A DNA stretch of 7,191 bases. It comes from Trueperaceae bacterium (GTDB taxonomy: Bacteria; Deinococcota; Deinococci; Deinococcales; Trueperaceae). Both the position numbers and the translations under genes were made by a program. The notes below the pieces were generated by a model, which saw only the letters and a program-made list of their open reading frames with translations, was not told the origin of the DNA and ran no database searches. The stretch lies in NCBI GenBank assembly GCA_024636105.1, contig JAGXHO010000066.1, forward strand, positions 1 through 7,191. Reading direction: 5' to 3'. Shown one piece after another: positions 1 through 5,665 of the stretch (the stretch's first letter is position 1; every line of letters begins with the position of its first letter).

Positions 1-54
1 GGCCAGAACCTGCTGGCGCGGGCGGCGCGGTCGGAGACGCCGGGCATTGGCTGA
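1..54 (+). CDS. C-terminal end of an unidentified upstream gene (partial)
   Basis: Read in frame from base 1, the left edge gives 17 codons (GQNLLARAARSETPGIG) closed by TGA at 52-54. It fits the tail of a plus-strand protein whose body lies outside the window. No domain can be recognised in so short a piece. The second frame is also open here, running to about position 400, but it overlaps the heme oxygenase gene and is probably a shadow. The call rests only on the stop position and the plausible gap to the next gene, so it is weak. Confidence 0.35.
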   Translation, partial: GQNLLARAARSETPGIG

Positions 55-147
55 CGCAGAGCCGCAACGGCACGGCGCCCGCAACGGACCGGTGCTAGCC
101 TTACCGGACATCGGTCGCCCGCACGCATCTGCGGCCCGCACCGATCT

Positions 148-152
148 GGGGG
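148..152 (+). promoter_or_regulatory. G-rich Shine-Dalgarno-like site before bphO
   Basis: GGGGG ends 1 nt before the ATG at 154 but 7 nt before the in-frame ATG at 160. The spacing argues that translation starts at 160 rather than 154. No convincing -35/-10 pair is seen in 55-147. Confidence 0.4.
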
Positions 153-159
153 CATGCCC

Positions 160-915
160 ATGTCGAGACCAGCCTTCGAGATCGCCGTTGGCAACATCGC
201 GCGCGATGACGAGAACCCGAAGAGCGCACGACCTCGTGACGCCGCCGACGCGCCTCCCGACCTCCGTACCGCCCTTCGGAAAGCCACGGCGGAGCTGCAC
301 CACCGCCTGGACCGCGCACCCGACCAGCGTGCGCTGCTCGCGAGCGACCTCACGCTGGCGCGGTACGCGATCGCCATGTCGCACCACCACCGCGCCCTGA
401 CGATCTGCGAGGCGTCGCTCGCGGCGCTGGCGTCGTCGTGCCCGACCGGCGTGCCGCCCTACCGCCCTAGGCTCCCAGCGCTCACGGCGGACCTCGCGGC
501 GCTCAAAGCGCCGCAGCACCGGGTCACCCGGCGAGACGCGGGCGACGTCCCGATGGACGACCCCGCGCCGACCATGAACGCTGCGGTGGCGCGCGGGCGC
601 TACCTGGGGACGCGCTACGTGCTCGAGGGATCGACCCAAGGGGCGGCCATGATCGCCAAGCGGCTCGAGCAGCACCTCCCCGACCTCGGTGAGCGCGCCT
701 TCGACTACTGGCGCGTTCAGGCCGAGGAGGCGCCCGCTTGGAAGACGTTGGCGGCCACCTTGGCGACGCTCCCGGCGTACGGGCCGGTGGCCTCCGCTGC
801 GATCGCGGGGGCCCGCGATACGTTCGGCGCGTTTCTGAACGCCTTCGACCTCGAAGCGCCCGAGCCGCGGCGCCCCCACGAACCCGGCGTCGCCGACGAA
901 CGGCGCCAACCGTGA
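160..915 (+). CDS. bphO: BphO-type heme oxygenase (biliverdin-forming)
   Basis: Predicted cytoplasmic heme oxygenase, which opens heme to biliverdin IXalpha, CO and iron; biliverdin is the chromophore of bacteriophytochromes. The 251-residue product has a hydrophilic N-terminal extension of about 35 residues. It is followed by the helix with the probable proximal heme ligand (LRKATAELHHRLD, residues 39-51, ligand likely His47 by alignment with related helices), and the distal-helix segment GTRYVLEGSTQGAAMI at 150-165, which resembles the family pattern YVLEGSTLGGxxI. In the distal helix Gln and Ala replace the usual Leu and second Gly. The start at 160 is preferred to the in-frame ATG at 154 because of SD spacing. 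The stop overlaps the next gene's GTG by 4 nt, and that gene is a bacteriophytochrome, the classical bphO-bphP arrangement, which strongly supports the role. Enzyme activity is inferred from family and context. Confidence 0.88.
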   Translation: MSRPAFEIAVGNIARDDENPKSARPRDAADAPPDLRTALRKATAELHHRLDRAPDQRALLASDLTLARYAIAMSHHHRALTICEASLAALASSCPTGVPPYRPRLPALTADLAALKAPQHRVTRRDAGDVPMDDPAPTMNAAVARGRYLGTRYVLEGSTQGAAMIAKRLEQHLPDLGERAFDYWRVQAEEAPAWKTLAATLATLPAYGPVASAAIAGARDTFGAFLNAFDLEAPEPRRPHEPGVADERRQP

Positions 916-2903
916 AGATCAACCGGCCATTCGCGGAATGCGAACTCGCAGAACTGCACCTGGCGGACTCGATCCAGCCGTTCGGCGCCTTGCTGGTGCT
1001 CGACGACCAGGACGTCGTGGTGGCCGTATCGGCGAACGTCGACGCGTACCTCGGCACAAACGCCCAGGAGCTGCTCGGCACCCCGGCGCGCGAATCGCTC
1101 CCTGCAGCCCTCGACCTCCCCGCGCTCCGCGCCCAAGCGCCGGTCAGCACGGGCGACGAGATCGTCCGTCTGCACATCCGCACGCTGAGCGTAGCCGGTC
1201 GCACCCTGTCGCTCGCGGCGCACGTGCGGGCGGGCCACCTAGTGCTGGATCTCCAGGACCCCGGTGCGGGCGGCGTCACCCTGGACAGCGCAGCCAACGT
1301 CGTGCAGCGGCTCACCGATCGGCTCGAGGAGGCCGAAGAGCCCTCCGATGTCGCGCGCGTGCTGATGAACGCCATCGCCGACCTCACCGGCTTCGATCGC
1401 ACCATGGTCTACCGCTTCCTCCCCGAATGGCACGGCGAGGTGCTCGACGAACGCCTCGCCGAGGGCGTGGAGGGGTACCGCGGACTGCGCTTCCCTGCGG
1501 GCGACATCCCCGAGAACGCCCGTCGCCTCTACCGCCTCAAGCGGCAACGCATCATCGCCGACGCGACCGGAACGCCGGTGCCGGTCGTGGGCGTGCGACC
1601 CAACATGACGCTCGACCTCACCGGTTCCGAGCTGCGTGCCGTGCACCCCGTGCACCTCGAGTACCTCGCGAACATGGGCGTCGCGGCGTCGTTCAGCGTG
1701 TCGATCGTGACGCGCGGTGCGCTGTGGGGTTTGATCGCGTGCCACCACCCTTCGCCCCGCATGCTCGGCTTCGTGACCCGCCAAGCCTGTGAGATGGCCG
1801 CGACCATCGCGTCGCTGCACATCGCGAACCTCGAGCGCGCCGCCCACCTGCGCGAGCTCGACCGGCATCGCGAAGCCTTGGAGCGCATCTGGTCGGAAGA
1901 GGAACGCACGGGGCGCATCGACATGCGCAACTTGCTGCCGCGCCTGCGTTCGGTCTTCAAGGCCGACGTCGCGGTCGTCTGGTGGCATGGGGTCCAACAC
2001 ACCGACGGCGTCGTCCCCGCGCCCGCCACGCTCGAGCGCCTCCTCGGCGTCTGCGCGCGAGGGCCCGCGAACGACGTGCTCGCCTGGTCGCGGGTTCCCG
2101 ACGAGCTGATGGACGATCCGGAAGCGGTGCGGGCCGCGAGCGGGCTCCTCCACCTGCCGTTGGGGCGCGACGCCTCCATGACGCTCCTGCGGCGCGAGCA
2201 GGTCGAGAGCGTCGAGTGGGCCGGGCGTCCGCCGGACGAGTCGACCCACGAGCACCGGCTCGGGCCCCGCACGTCGTTCGCCGTGTGGCGCGAGGCGACG
2301 CGCGGGCAGGCGACCCCGTGGAGCGCGGCGCTCGTCGAGGCGGCCGAGTCGGTGCGCGACCACCTCGTCGAGGATCTCGCCCGCACCGTGCTCGAACGGC
2401 GCGCAAGCACGGACGCGCTCACCGGCCTCGCGAACCGCGCTACGTTCCTGAAGGTCGTGCGCGAGCGCCTCGCCGACGCGTCGAGCAGCGACGTCGTGCT
2501 GCTCCTCGTCGACCTCGACGGCTTCAAGAAGATCAACGACACGTACGGTCACGTCACGGGCGACCGCCTCCTCGAGCTGGTGGGTGAGCGCCTCCTGCAC
2601 GCGACGCGCGAAGCCGACGTGACCGCCCGGTTGGGCGGCGACGAGTTCGCGGTCGTGCTGCATCGCGTGACCAGCGAGGGCGCGCTCGCCGCGACCGCCG
2701 GGCGCGTCGTCGACAAGCTCGCCGCCCCGTACCACGTCGACGGACGGACGCTCACCGTGAGCGCCAGCGTCGGCGCCGCGCTCGCCCTCGCCGACGCCGC
2801 CGCGGACACGCTCATCGAACGCGCCGACGTCGCGCTCTACGCCGCGAAGAACGCCGGTCGCAACCGGTACGTGGTGGCGGCCGGGGCCGCCGAGAGTTCT
2901 TGA
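912..2903 (+). CDS. bphP: Bacteriophytochrome-GGDEF diguanylate cyclase (PAS-GAF-PHY-GGDEF)
   Basis: Predicted red/far-red photoreceptor that makes c-di-GMP. The GTG start at 912 shares GTGA with the bphO stop. An open frame extends upstream to 738, but that part overlaps bphO and carries no phytochrome homology. The product is 663 aa. The PAS domain (about 8-115) has Cys10 where bacteriophytochromes bind biliverdin. The GAF domain (about 145-308) has PAGDIP at 195-200 (Asp198), His248 in VHLEYLANMG, and ACHH at 276-279. The PHY domain (about 320-488) has a tongue with EWAGRP (435-440) and PRTSF (452-456). A helical linker leads to GGDEF (about 498-656) with DALTGLANR (501-509), DLDGFKKINDTYGH (534-547), LGGDEF (574-579) and an intact RxxD inhibitory site (Arg566, Asp569). 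There is no histidine kinase or EAL domain. Two conserved residues differ: SIQPFG (usually SIQPHG) and PAGDIP (usually PASDIP). The architecture resembles known phytochrome-activated cyclases such as PadC. Light polarity (which state is active) cannot be read from sequence. Confidence 0.93.
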   Translation: MKINRPFAECELAELHLADSIQPFGALLVLDDQDVVVAVSANVDAYLGTNAQELLGTPARESLPAALDLPALRAQAPVSTGDEIVRLHIRTLSVAGRTLSLAAHVRAGHLVLDLQDPGAGGVTLDSAANVVQRLTDRLEEAEEPSDVARVLMNAIADLTGFDRTMVYRFLPEWHGEVLDERLAEGVEGYRGLRFPAGDIPENARRLYRLKRQRIIADATGTPVPVVGVRPNMTLDLTGSELRAVHPVHLEYLANMGVAASFSVSIVTRGALWGLIACHHPSPRMLGFVTRQACEMAATIASLHIANLERAAHLRELDRHREALERIWSEEERTGRIDMRNLLPRLRSVFKADVAVVWWHGVQHTDGVVPAPATLERLLGVCARGPANDVLAWSRVPDELMDDPEAVRAASGLLHLPLGRDASMTLLRREQVESVEWAGRPPDESTHEHRLGPRTSFAVWREATRGQATPWSAALVEAAESVRDHLVEDLARTVLERRASTDALTGLANRATFLKVVRERLADASSSDVVLLLVDLDGFKKINDTYGHVTGDRLLELVGERLLHATREADVTARLGGDEFAVVLHRVTSEGALAATAGRVVDKLAAPYHVDGRTLTVSASVGAALALADAAADTLIERADVALYAAKNAGRNRYVVAAGAAESS

Positions 2904-3012
2904 CGTCCCGGTGGGGACTGAGCCAACGACCAACTCGCCGAACGGCGTACGGCGTGCGGGTGGACGGGGCCGGGGTGCCGAAGTACGAGCGGTAGGACGC
3001 TGCCGAACTTCT
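2904..3012. other. Convergent intergenic gap after the phytochrome operon
   Basis: 109 nt between two converging genes. Two small stems are visible: GTCCC/GGGAC with a 4-nt loop (2905-2918) and CGCCG/CGGCG with a 2-nt loop (2936-2947). Neither is followed by a T-run, so neither is called as an intrinsic terminator. No coding potential is seen. Confidence 0.3.
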
Positions 3013-3546
3013 CTACTCCCGCACCACCCCGAAACGGAACCGAGCGTCCTCCAGCTCCGTCTCGTACCCGGCCGACTCGTCGACCACGCACAACAGCGGA
3101 CCCGGCTCGTCCTGCGCGCACGCCGCGACCCCCGTTCCGACGAAGATCGAGTGGTCGCCGGTGGTGAAGCGGTCCACCACCCGGCACTCGAGGTTCACCT
3201 CGCACTCCGCGATCACCGGCGCCGCCACGCGCTGACCGGGCAACGCCGTCACGCCGGCGTACGCGAACTTGTCGACGTCCCGACCGCTGTGGCTGCCGCA
3301 GTACTGCGTCGCCTGCGCCAGGTCGCGGCCCGGGTACGCCAGCACGAAGGCTCCCGCACCGTCGATCAGCCAGTGCGTGAAGCGCGACGGCGCCACGCTG
3401 ACCGCCATCATCGGGGGCGTGGACGAGGTCCGCATCGTCCACCCCACCGGGCAGATGCTCCGTTGCCCCTCGTGCTCGGCCACCGCCCACGCGAGCACCT
3501 CCGGCCGCAGCAGCCGCCAGACCGCCGCAACGTCGAGTTCTATCAT
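3013..3546 (-). CDS. Flavin reductase-like FMN-binding split-barrel protein
   Basis: A 177-aa soluble protein of the flavin reductase-like domain family, which binds FMN in a split beta-barrel and usually reduces flavin with NAD(P)H for a partner oxygenase. Family signs are the early core strand with PMMAVSVAPSRFTHWLI (45-61), the YCGSHSGRDVDKF motif (82-94) and the late GDHSIFVGTGV segment (130-140). The start at 3546 is chosen over an in-frame ATG at 3570 because a GGAGGA lies 7 nt upstream of 3546 and inside the longer version. No partner monooxygenase is nearby. The MFS gene is divergent and shares the 145-nt gap, so common control is possible but unproven. The substrate and true partner are unknown, and the protein might instead be a flavin-binding protein without reductase activity. 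Confidence 0.85.
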   Translation of the reverse strand: MIELDVAAVWRLLRPEVLAWAVAEHEGQRSICPVGWTMRTSSTPPMMAVSVAPSRFTHWLIDGAGAFVLAYPGRDLAQATQYCGSHSGRDVDKFAYAGVTALPGQRVAAPVIAECEVNLECRVVDRFTTGDHSIFVGTGVAACAQDEPGPLLCVVDESAGYETELEDARFRFGVVRE

Positions 3547-3553
3547 GGCCCGC

Positions 3554-3559
3554 TCCTCC
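3554..3559 (-). promoter_or_regulatory. Ribosome binding site fixing the flavin reductase-like start
   Basis: On the minus strand the sequence reads GGAGGA, 7 nt before ATG at 3546. It lies downstream of the alternative ATG at 3570 and therefore favours the shorter protein. Confidence 0.7.
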
Positions 3560-3678
3560 GTTCGCTGCATCTACGGTAGACCGACCGGCCCGGGGCGGGC
3601 GCCACGTGCGCCGCACCGCAAACCTGGCGATCAGCCGCCGCCTTGCGCGACGCGGCCATCGTGCGGTCGAATGGGCGC

Positions 3679-3683
3679 AGGAG
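3679..3683 (+). promoter_or_regulatory. Ribosome binding site fixing the MFS start
   Basis: AGGAG lies 8 nt before ATG at 3692. The upstream in-frame ATG at 3671 has no comparable site, and the hydrophobic first helix begins right after 3692. Confidence 0.65.
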
Positions 3684-3691
3684 CCCCCAAG

Positions 3692-4867
3692 ATGCCCCGC
3701 AGCACCGTCCTCGCGCTCCTCGCGTTCCTCGCCTTCATCAGCCTCGGTCTACCCGACGGCCTACTCGGCGTGTCCTGGCCCTCGATGAGTCGCACGTTCG
3801 GCGTACCCCTCGACGCGCTCGGCACGCTCGTCGCCTTCCAGACGCTCGGGTACCTCACCTCGAGCTCGCTCACCGGCCGGATCCTCCGGGTGCTCCCGAT
3901 CGGCAGCGTCCTCGCCCTGTCGACGCTGGCGGCGGCGCTCGCGCTGCTCGGCTTCGCGGTCAGTGCCTACTGGCCGCTGCTCCTCGGCTTCGGCTTCGTG
4001 GCCGGTCTGGCAGGCGGCGCCGTCGACGCGGGGCTCAACGCGTACGGCGCGCGCCACTTCAGCGCCCGCGTCCTCAACTGGTTGCACGCCTTCTTCGGCG
4101 TGGGAACCACGCTGGGGCCGCTGATCGTCACCGTGGTCCTGACGTCGGGCCACGCCTGGGGCTGGAGCTACGTGATCGTCGGCAGCGCGCAGCTGCTGCT
4201 TGCGACGACGTTCTTCATGACCCGCGGCCGCTGGGCCGACGTCGCGACCGGCGCGGCTGCGCCCCCGCGCGAGACCGCGCGCAACCGCGACACGCTGCGG
4301 CGGCCGATCGTCTGGCTCGGGATGGCGACCTTCTTCGTCTACGCGGGTTCGGAGTTCGTGGTGGCGCAGTGGAGCTTCACGCTCCTGACGCTCCACCGCG
4401 GCGAGAGCATCGCCACCGGCGGCCTGCTCGTGAGCCTCTACTGGGGGAGCCTGATGGTCGGACGCGTCCTCTTCGGCATCGTCGCCGACCGGGTGCCGCT
4501 CGTCCGGACGATCGCCTATTGCATCGCCGCCAGCGTCGTCGGGGCGCTCCTCTTCTGGCTCGAGCCGACGCGGTCGCTCTCGTACCTCGGGCTCATGCTG
4601 ATCGGTGCGTCGTTCGCGCCCGTCTTCGCCTCGCTGATCATCCTGACGCCGCGCTGGGTCGGCCAGGCGCACGCCGACAACGCCATCGGCTTCCAGATCG
4701 CCGCCGCCGGGCTGGGCGGGGCGACGCTCACGGCCACGGTCGGGTTCGTGGCCAACGCGGTGGGCTTAGGGACGATCGGGGTGTCGATCGTCGCGATCAC
4801 GGGTGTACTGCTGGTGCTCTATGGGGTGCTCGTGTGGCGAGGGCGAAGGGTCGAGGTGGGGCGGTGA
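3692..4867 (+). CDS. MFS transporter (12 predicted helices)
   Basis: Inner-membrane secondary transporter of the major facilitator superfamily, 391 aa, the usual length. TM1 is about residues 5-28 and contains GLPDGLLGVSWPSM (19-32). Further hydrophobic segments follow at about 42-60, 70-92, 95-117, 135-150 and 157-175. A charged cytoplasmic loop at about 178-205 separates the halves, and six more helices run from about 207 to 383. GGAVDAGLNAY (108-118) and LNWLHAFFGVGTTLGPL (128-144) match the TM4-TM5 region of a sugar/drug-type MFS clade related to FucP-like carriers, as does the acidic residue in SEFVVAQW (220-227). The upstream open frame back to 3269 overlaps the divergent flavin reductase-like gene and is not transporter-like. 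The substrate cannot be assigned; an efflux or sugar-uptake role is equally possible. The stop lies 37 nt from the convergent toxin gene. Confidence 0.9.
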   Translation: MPRSTVLALLAFLAFISLGLPDGLLGVSWPSMSRTFGVPLDALGTLVAFQTLGYLTSSSLTGRILRVLPIGSVLALSTLAAALALLGFAVSAYWPLLLGFGFVAGLAGGAVDAGLNAYGARHFSARVLNWLHAFFGVGTTLGPLIVTVVLTSGHAWGWSYVIVGSAQLLLATTFFMTRGRWADVATGAAAPPRETARNRDTLRRPIVWLGMATFFVYAGSEFVVAQWSFTLLTLHRGESIATGGLLVSLYWGSLMVGRVLFGIVADRVPLVRTIAYCIAASVVGALLFWLEPTRSLSYLGLMLIGASFAPVFASLIILTPRWVGQAHADNAIGFQIAAAGLGGATLTATVGFVANAVGLGTIGVSIVAITGVLLVLYGVLVWRGRRVEVGR

Positions 4868-4886
4868 GGGGGCTCGGAAGCAACCA

Positions 4887-4898
4887 CGTCCGCGGACG
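4887..4898. repeat. 12-bp perfect palindrome between convergent genes
   Basis: CGTCCGCGGACG reads the same on both strands and lies between the MFS stop (4867) and the toxin stop (4905). It has no loop and no T-run, so terminator function is doubtful. A palindrome of this size can arise by chance in GC-rich DNA. Confidence 0.35.
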
Positions 4899-4904
4899 AT
4901 CGGG

Positions 4905-5315
4905 CTACAGACCTTCTCGGATCGGCGCGGTGCTTCTCCGCAACCACGCGTCGAGTCGGTCGAACCGGAACGACGCCCCCTCGTGCAGACCGATGATGAA
5001 CGCGTACGTGTCCGCAGCGTCTGCCGTGATGCGCACGCCGTTGATCGCGAGGAACGTGTAGGTGGCGGCGAACGCGGTCCCCTTGTTGCCATCGACGTTG
5101 CCATCGACGTTGCCATCGACGAACGGGTGGTTCTGCGCCAGGCTCTCCCAGAGCGCCGAAGCCTCGGCGATCAAGTCTGCGTAGTAACCCGTCTGGGGCC
5201 GGAACAGCGCCGCCTCGAGAAGCCCGAAGTCGCGGACGCCATCCGTGCCGCCGTAGCGCGCGAGCTGGTCCTCGTGGATGGCGAGGACGTCCGCGAGCGT
5301 GAGGTAGTCGATCAC
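4905..5315 (-). CDS. doc: Doc/Fic-family toxin with tandem-repeat-expanded active-site motif
   Basis: A 136-aa Fic-fold protein of the death-on-curing type, the toxin of a type II module; characterised Doc toxins phosphorylate EF-Tu and stop translation. Family signs are YLTLADVLAIHEDQLARYGG (4-23), LFRPQTGYYADLI (37-49), ALWESLAQNHPF (54-65) and TYTFLAINGVRITADA after the motif. The motif starts normally with His63, Phe65 and Asp67, but VDGN occurs three times (66-77) before Lys78. Relatives are expected to read HPFVDGNKRTAF, so this protein has eight extra residues in the catalytic loop and Gly79 in place of the Arg. Without the insert it would be 128 aa, a usual length. The GTG start overlaps the antitoxin stop (GTGA), so translation is coupled. 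The frame and the rest of the fold look intact. It may be inactive, altered in activity, or a reversible length variant; sequence alone cannot decide. Confidence 0.88.
   Translation of the reverse strand: MIDYLTLADVLAIHEDQLARYGGTDGVRDFGLLEAALFRPQTGYYADLIAEASALWESLAQNHPFVDGNVDGNVDGNKGTAFAATYTFLAINGVRITADAADTYAFIIGLHEGASFRFDRLDAWLRRSTAPIREGL
5085..5120. repeat. Three perfect tandem copies of a 12-bp unit inside the toxin motif
   Basis: GTTGCCATCGAC occurs at 5085-5096, 5097-5108 and 5109-5120 without a mismatch. On the minus strand it encodes V-D-G-N three times. The unit length is a multiple of three, so any gain or loss of a copy keeps the frame. It lies exactly within the HxFxDGN catalytic motif of the Doc/Fic toxin. 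Confidence 0.97.
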
Positions 5316-5542
5316 TCAGCGAGCTTCTTGTAGAGCGACGCGTAGCGCTCGTGGCTCGTTCCATACGCAGCCAAGACATGCGCGCGGGGGCGGCCAACCT
5401 TGCGCTTCTCGATCAAGTCGGTGAGCGCCTCGTCCACGAGCGCCTGGATCTGACGGCCCTCGTCGCGCGCCAACGTACGAAGCTCCGCCAGCAACTCCGA
5501 ATCGACCTGGGTCGCGAACTTCTCCCGAACCTGACCGGCCAT
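5312..5542 (-). CDS. Ribbon-helix-helix antitoxin of the Doc/Fic module
   Basis: A 76-aa predicted antitoxin and DNA-binding repressor. The N-terminal part fits a ribbon-helix-helix: a strand around KFATQV (8-13), a helix at about 15-27, a turn at DEGR (27-30) and a second helix at about 31-47. The C-terminal GRPRAHVLAAYGTSHERYASLYKKLAE portion (50-76), rich in Arg and Tyr, would be the toxin-neutralising tail. GGAGGT stands 4 nt before the ATG at 5542. Its stop overlaps the toxin GTG by 4 nt, the usual antitoxin-first order. It is not Phd-like, and no (S/T)xxxE(G/N) Fic-inhibitory motif is visible, so neutralisation probably works by binding rather than by the classical glutamate obstruction. 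The frame is intact with no sign of decay, in contrast to the altered motif in the toxin. Confidence 0.85.
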   Translation of the reverse strand: MAGQVREKFATQVDSELLAELRTLARDEGRQIQALVDEALTDLIEKRKVGRPRAHVLAAYGTSHERYASLYKKLAE

Positions 5543-5566
5543 GGCGACCTCCTACGACTCGATACT

Positions 5567-5594
5567 GTCATGACGATTCTTGATTCGTCAAGAA
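5567..5594. promoter_or_regulatory. Nested inverted repeats upstream of the antitoxin (probable operator/promoter)
   Basis: Three overlapping perfect inverted repeats are packed into 28 bp: GTCATGAC (5567-5574), TGACGA/TCGTCA with an 8-nt spacer (5571-5590) and TTCTTGA/TCAAGAA with a TTCG centre (5577-5594). The stretch is AT-richer than its surroundings and sits 25-52 nt before the antitoxin ATG. On the minus strand TTGACG (5591-5586) is a good -35 candidate inside the repeats; the matching -10 (CAGTAT, 18-nt spacer) is weak. This is where a ribbon-helix-helix antitoxin would be expected to repress its own operon. Binding is inferred. Confidence 0.5.
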
Positions 5595-5650
5595 GCGTGT
5601 TGAGCACGCTGGAGCCTGGTTCGCGCACTGTTCTGGGGAGACTCGGCATC

Positions 5651-5665
5651 GATCGCGACGCGATC
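5651..5665. repeat. Inverted repeat at the 3' end of the NfeD-like gene
   Basis: GATCGCG-A-CGCGATC forms perfect 7-bp arms around one base, or a 6-bp stem with a 3-nt loop, overlapping the stop codon of the NfeD-like gene. No T-run follows on the minus strand, so a Rho-independent terminator is not supported, although a stem that protects or ends the SPFH-nfeD transcript is possible. Confidence 0.4.

Noticed and set aside
738..911. Phytochrome gene beginning at the ATG at 738
   Set aside because: It would overlap bphO by 178 nt, and the first 58 residues are Arg/Gly-rich with no PAS similarity. The GTG at 912 places Cys10 at the usual chromophore-binding position near the N-terminus.
1239..2933. 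564-codon open frame antisense to the phytochrome gene
   Set aside because: Its translation is low-complexity Arg/Gly/Val/His-rich with no recognisable domain, and it mirrors a gene with clear conserved motifs. Long antisense frames are expected where third positions are almost all G or C.
2905..2947. Intrinsic terminators after the phytochrome gene
   Set aside because: The GTCCC/GGGAC and CGCCG/CGGCG stems are only 5 bp and no T-run follows either, so they are not better than chance in GC-rich sequence.
3269..3691. MFS gene beginning at 3269 or 3671
   Set aside because: The added N-terminal residues lie antisense to the flavin reductase-like gene or lack an SD; the first membrane helix starts directly after the ATG at 3692, which has AGGAG 8 nt upstream.
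3643..5061. 472-codon plus-strand open frame over the MFS gene
   Set aside because: Out of frame with the transporter, with a translation dominated by Arg, Ala and Pro; there are no membrane helices or motifs.
5079..5320. Toxin classified as a pseudogene
   Set aside because: The reading frame, start coupling and all flanking family motifs are intact. The altered catalytic motif suggests changed or lost activity but is not proof of a dead gene.
4803..5333. Plus-strand open frame containing VAID repeats
   Set aside because: The repeat in its translation is only the antisense reading of the toxin's 12-bp tandem units; nothing else in the frame resembles a protein family.
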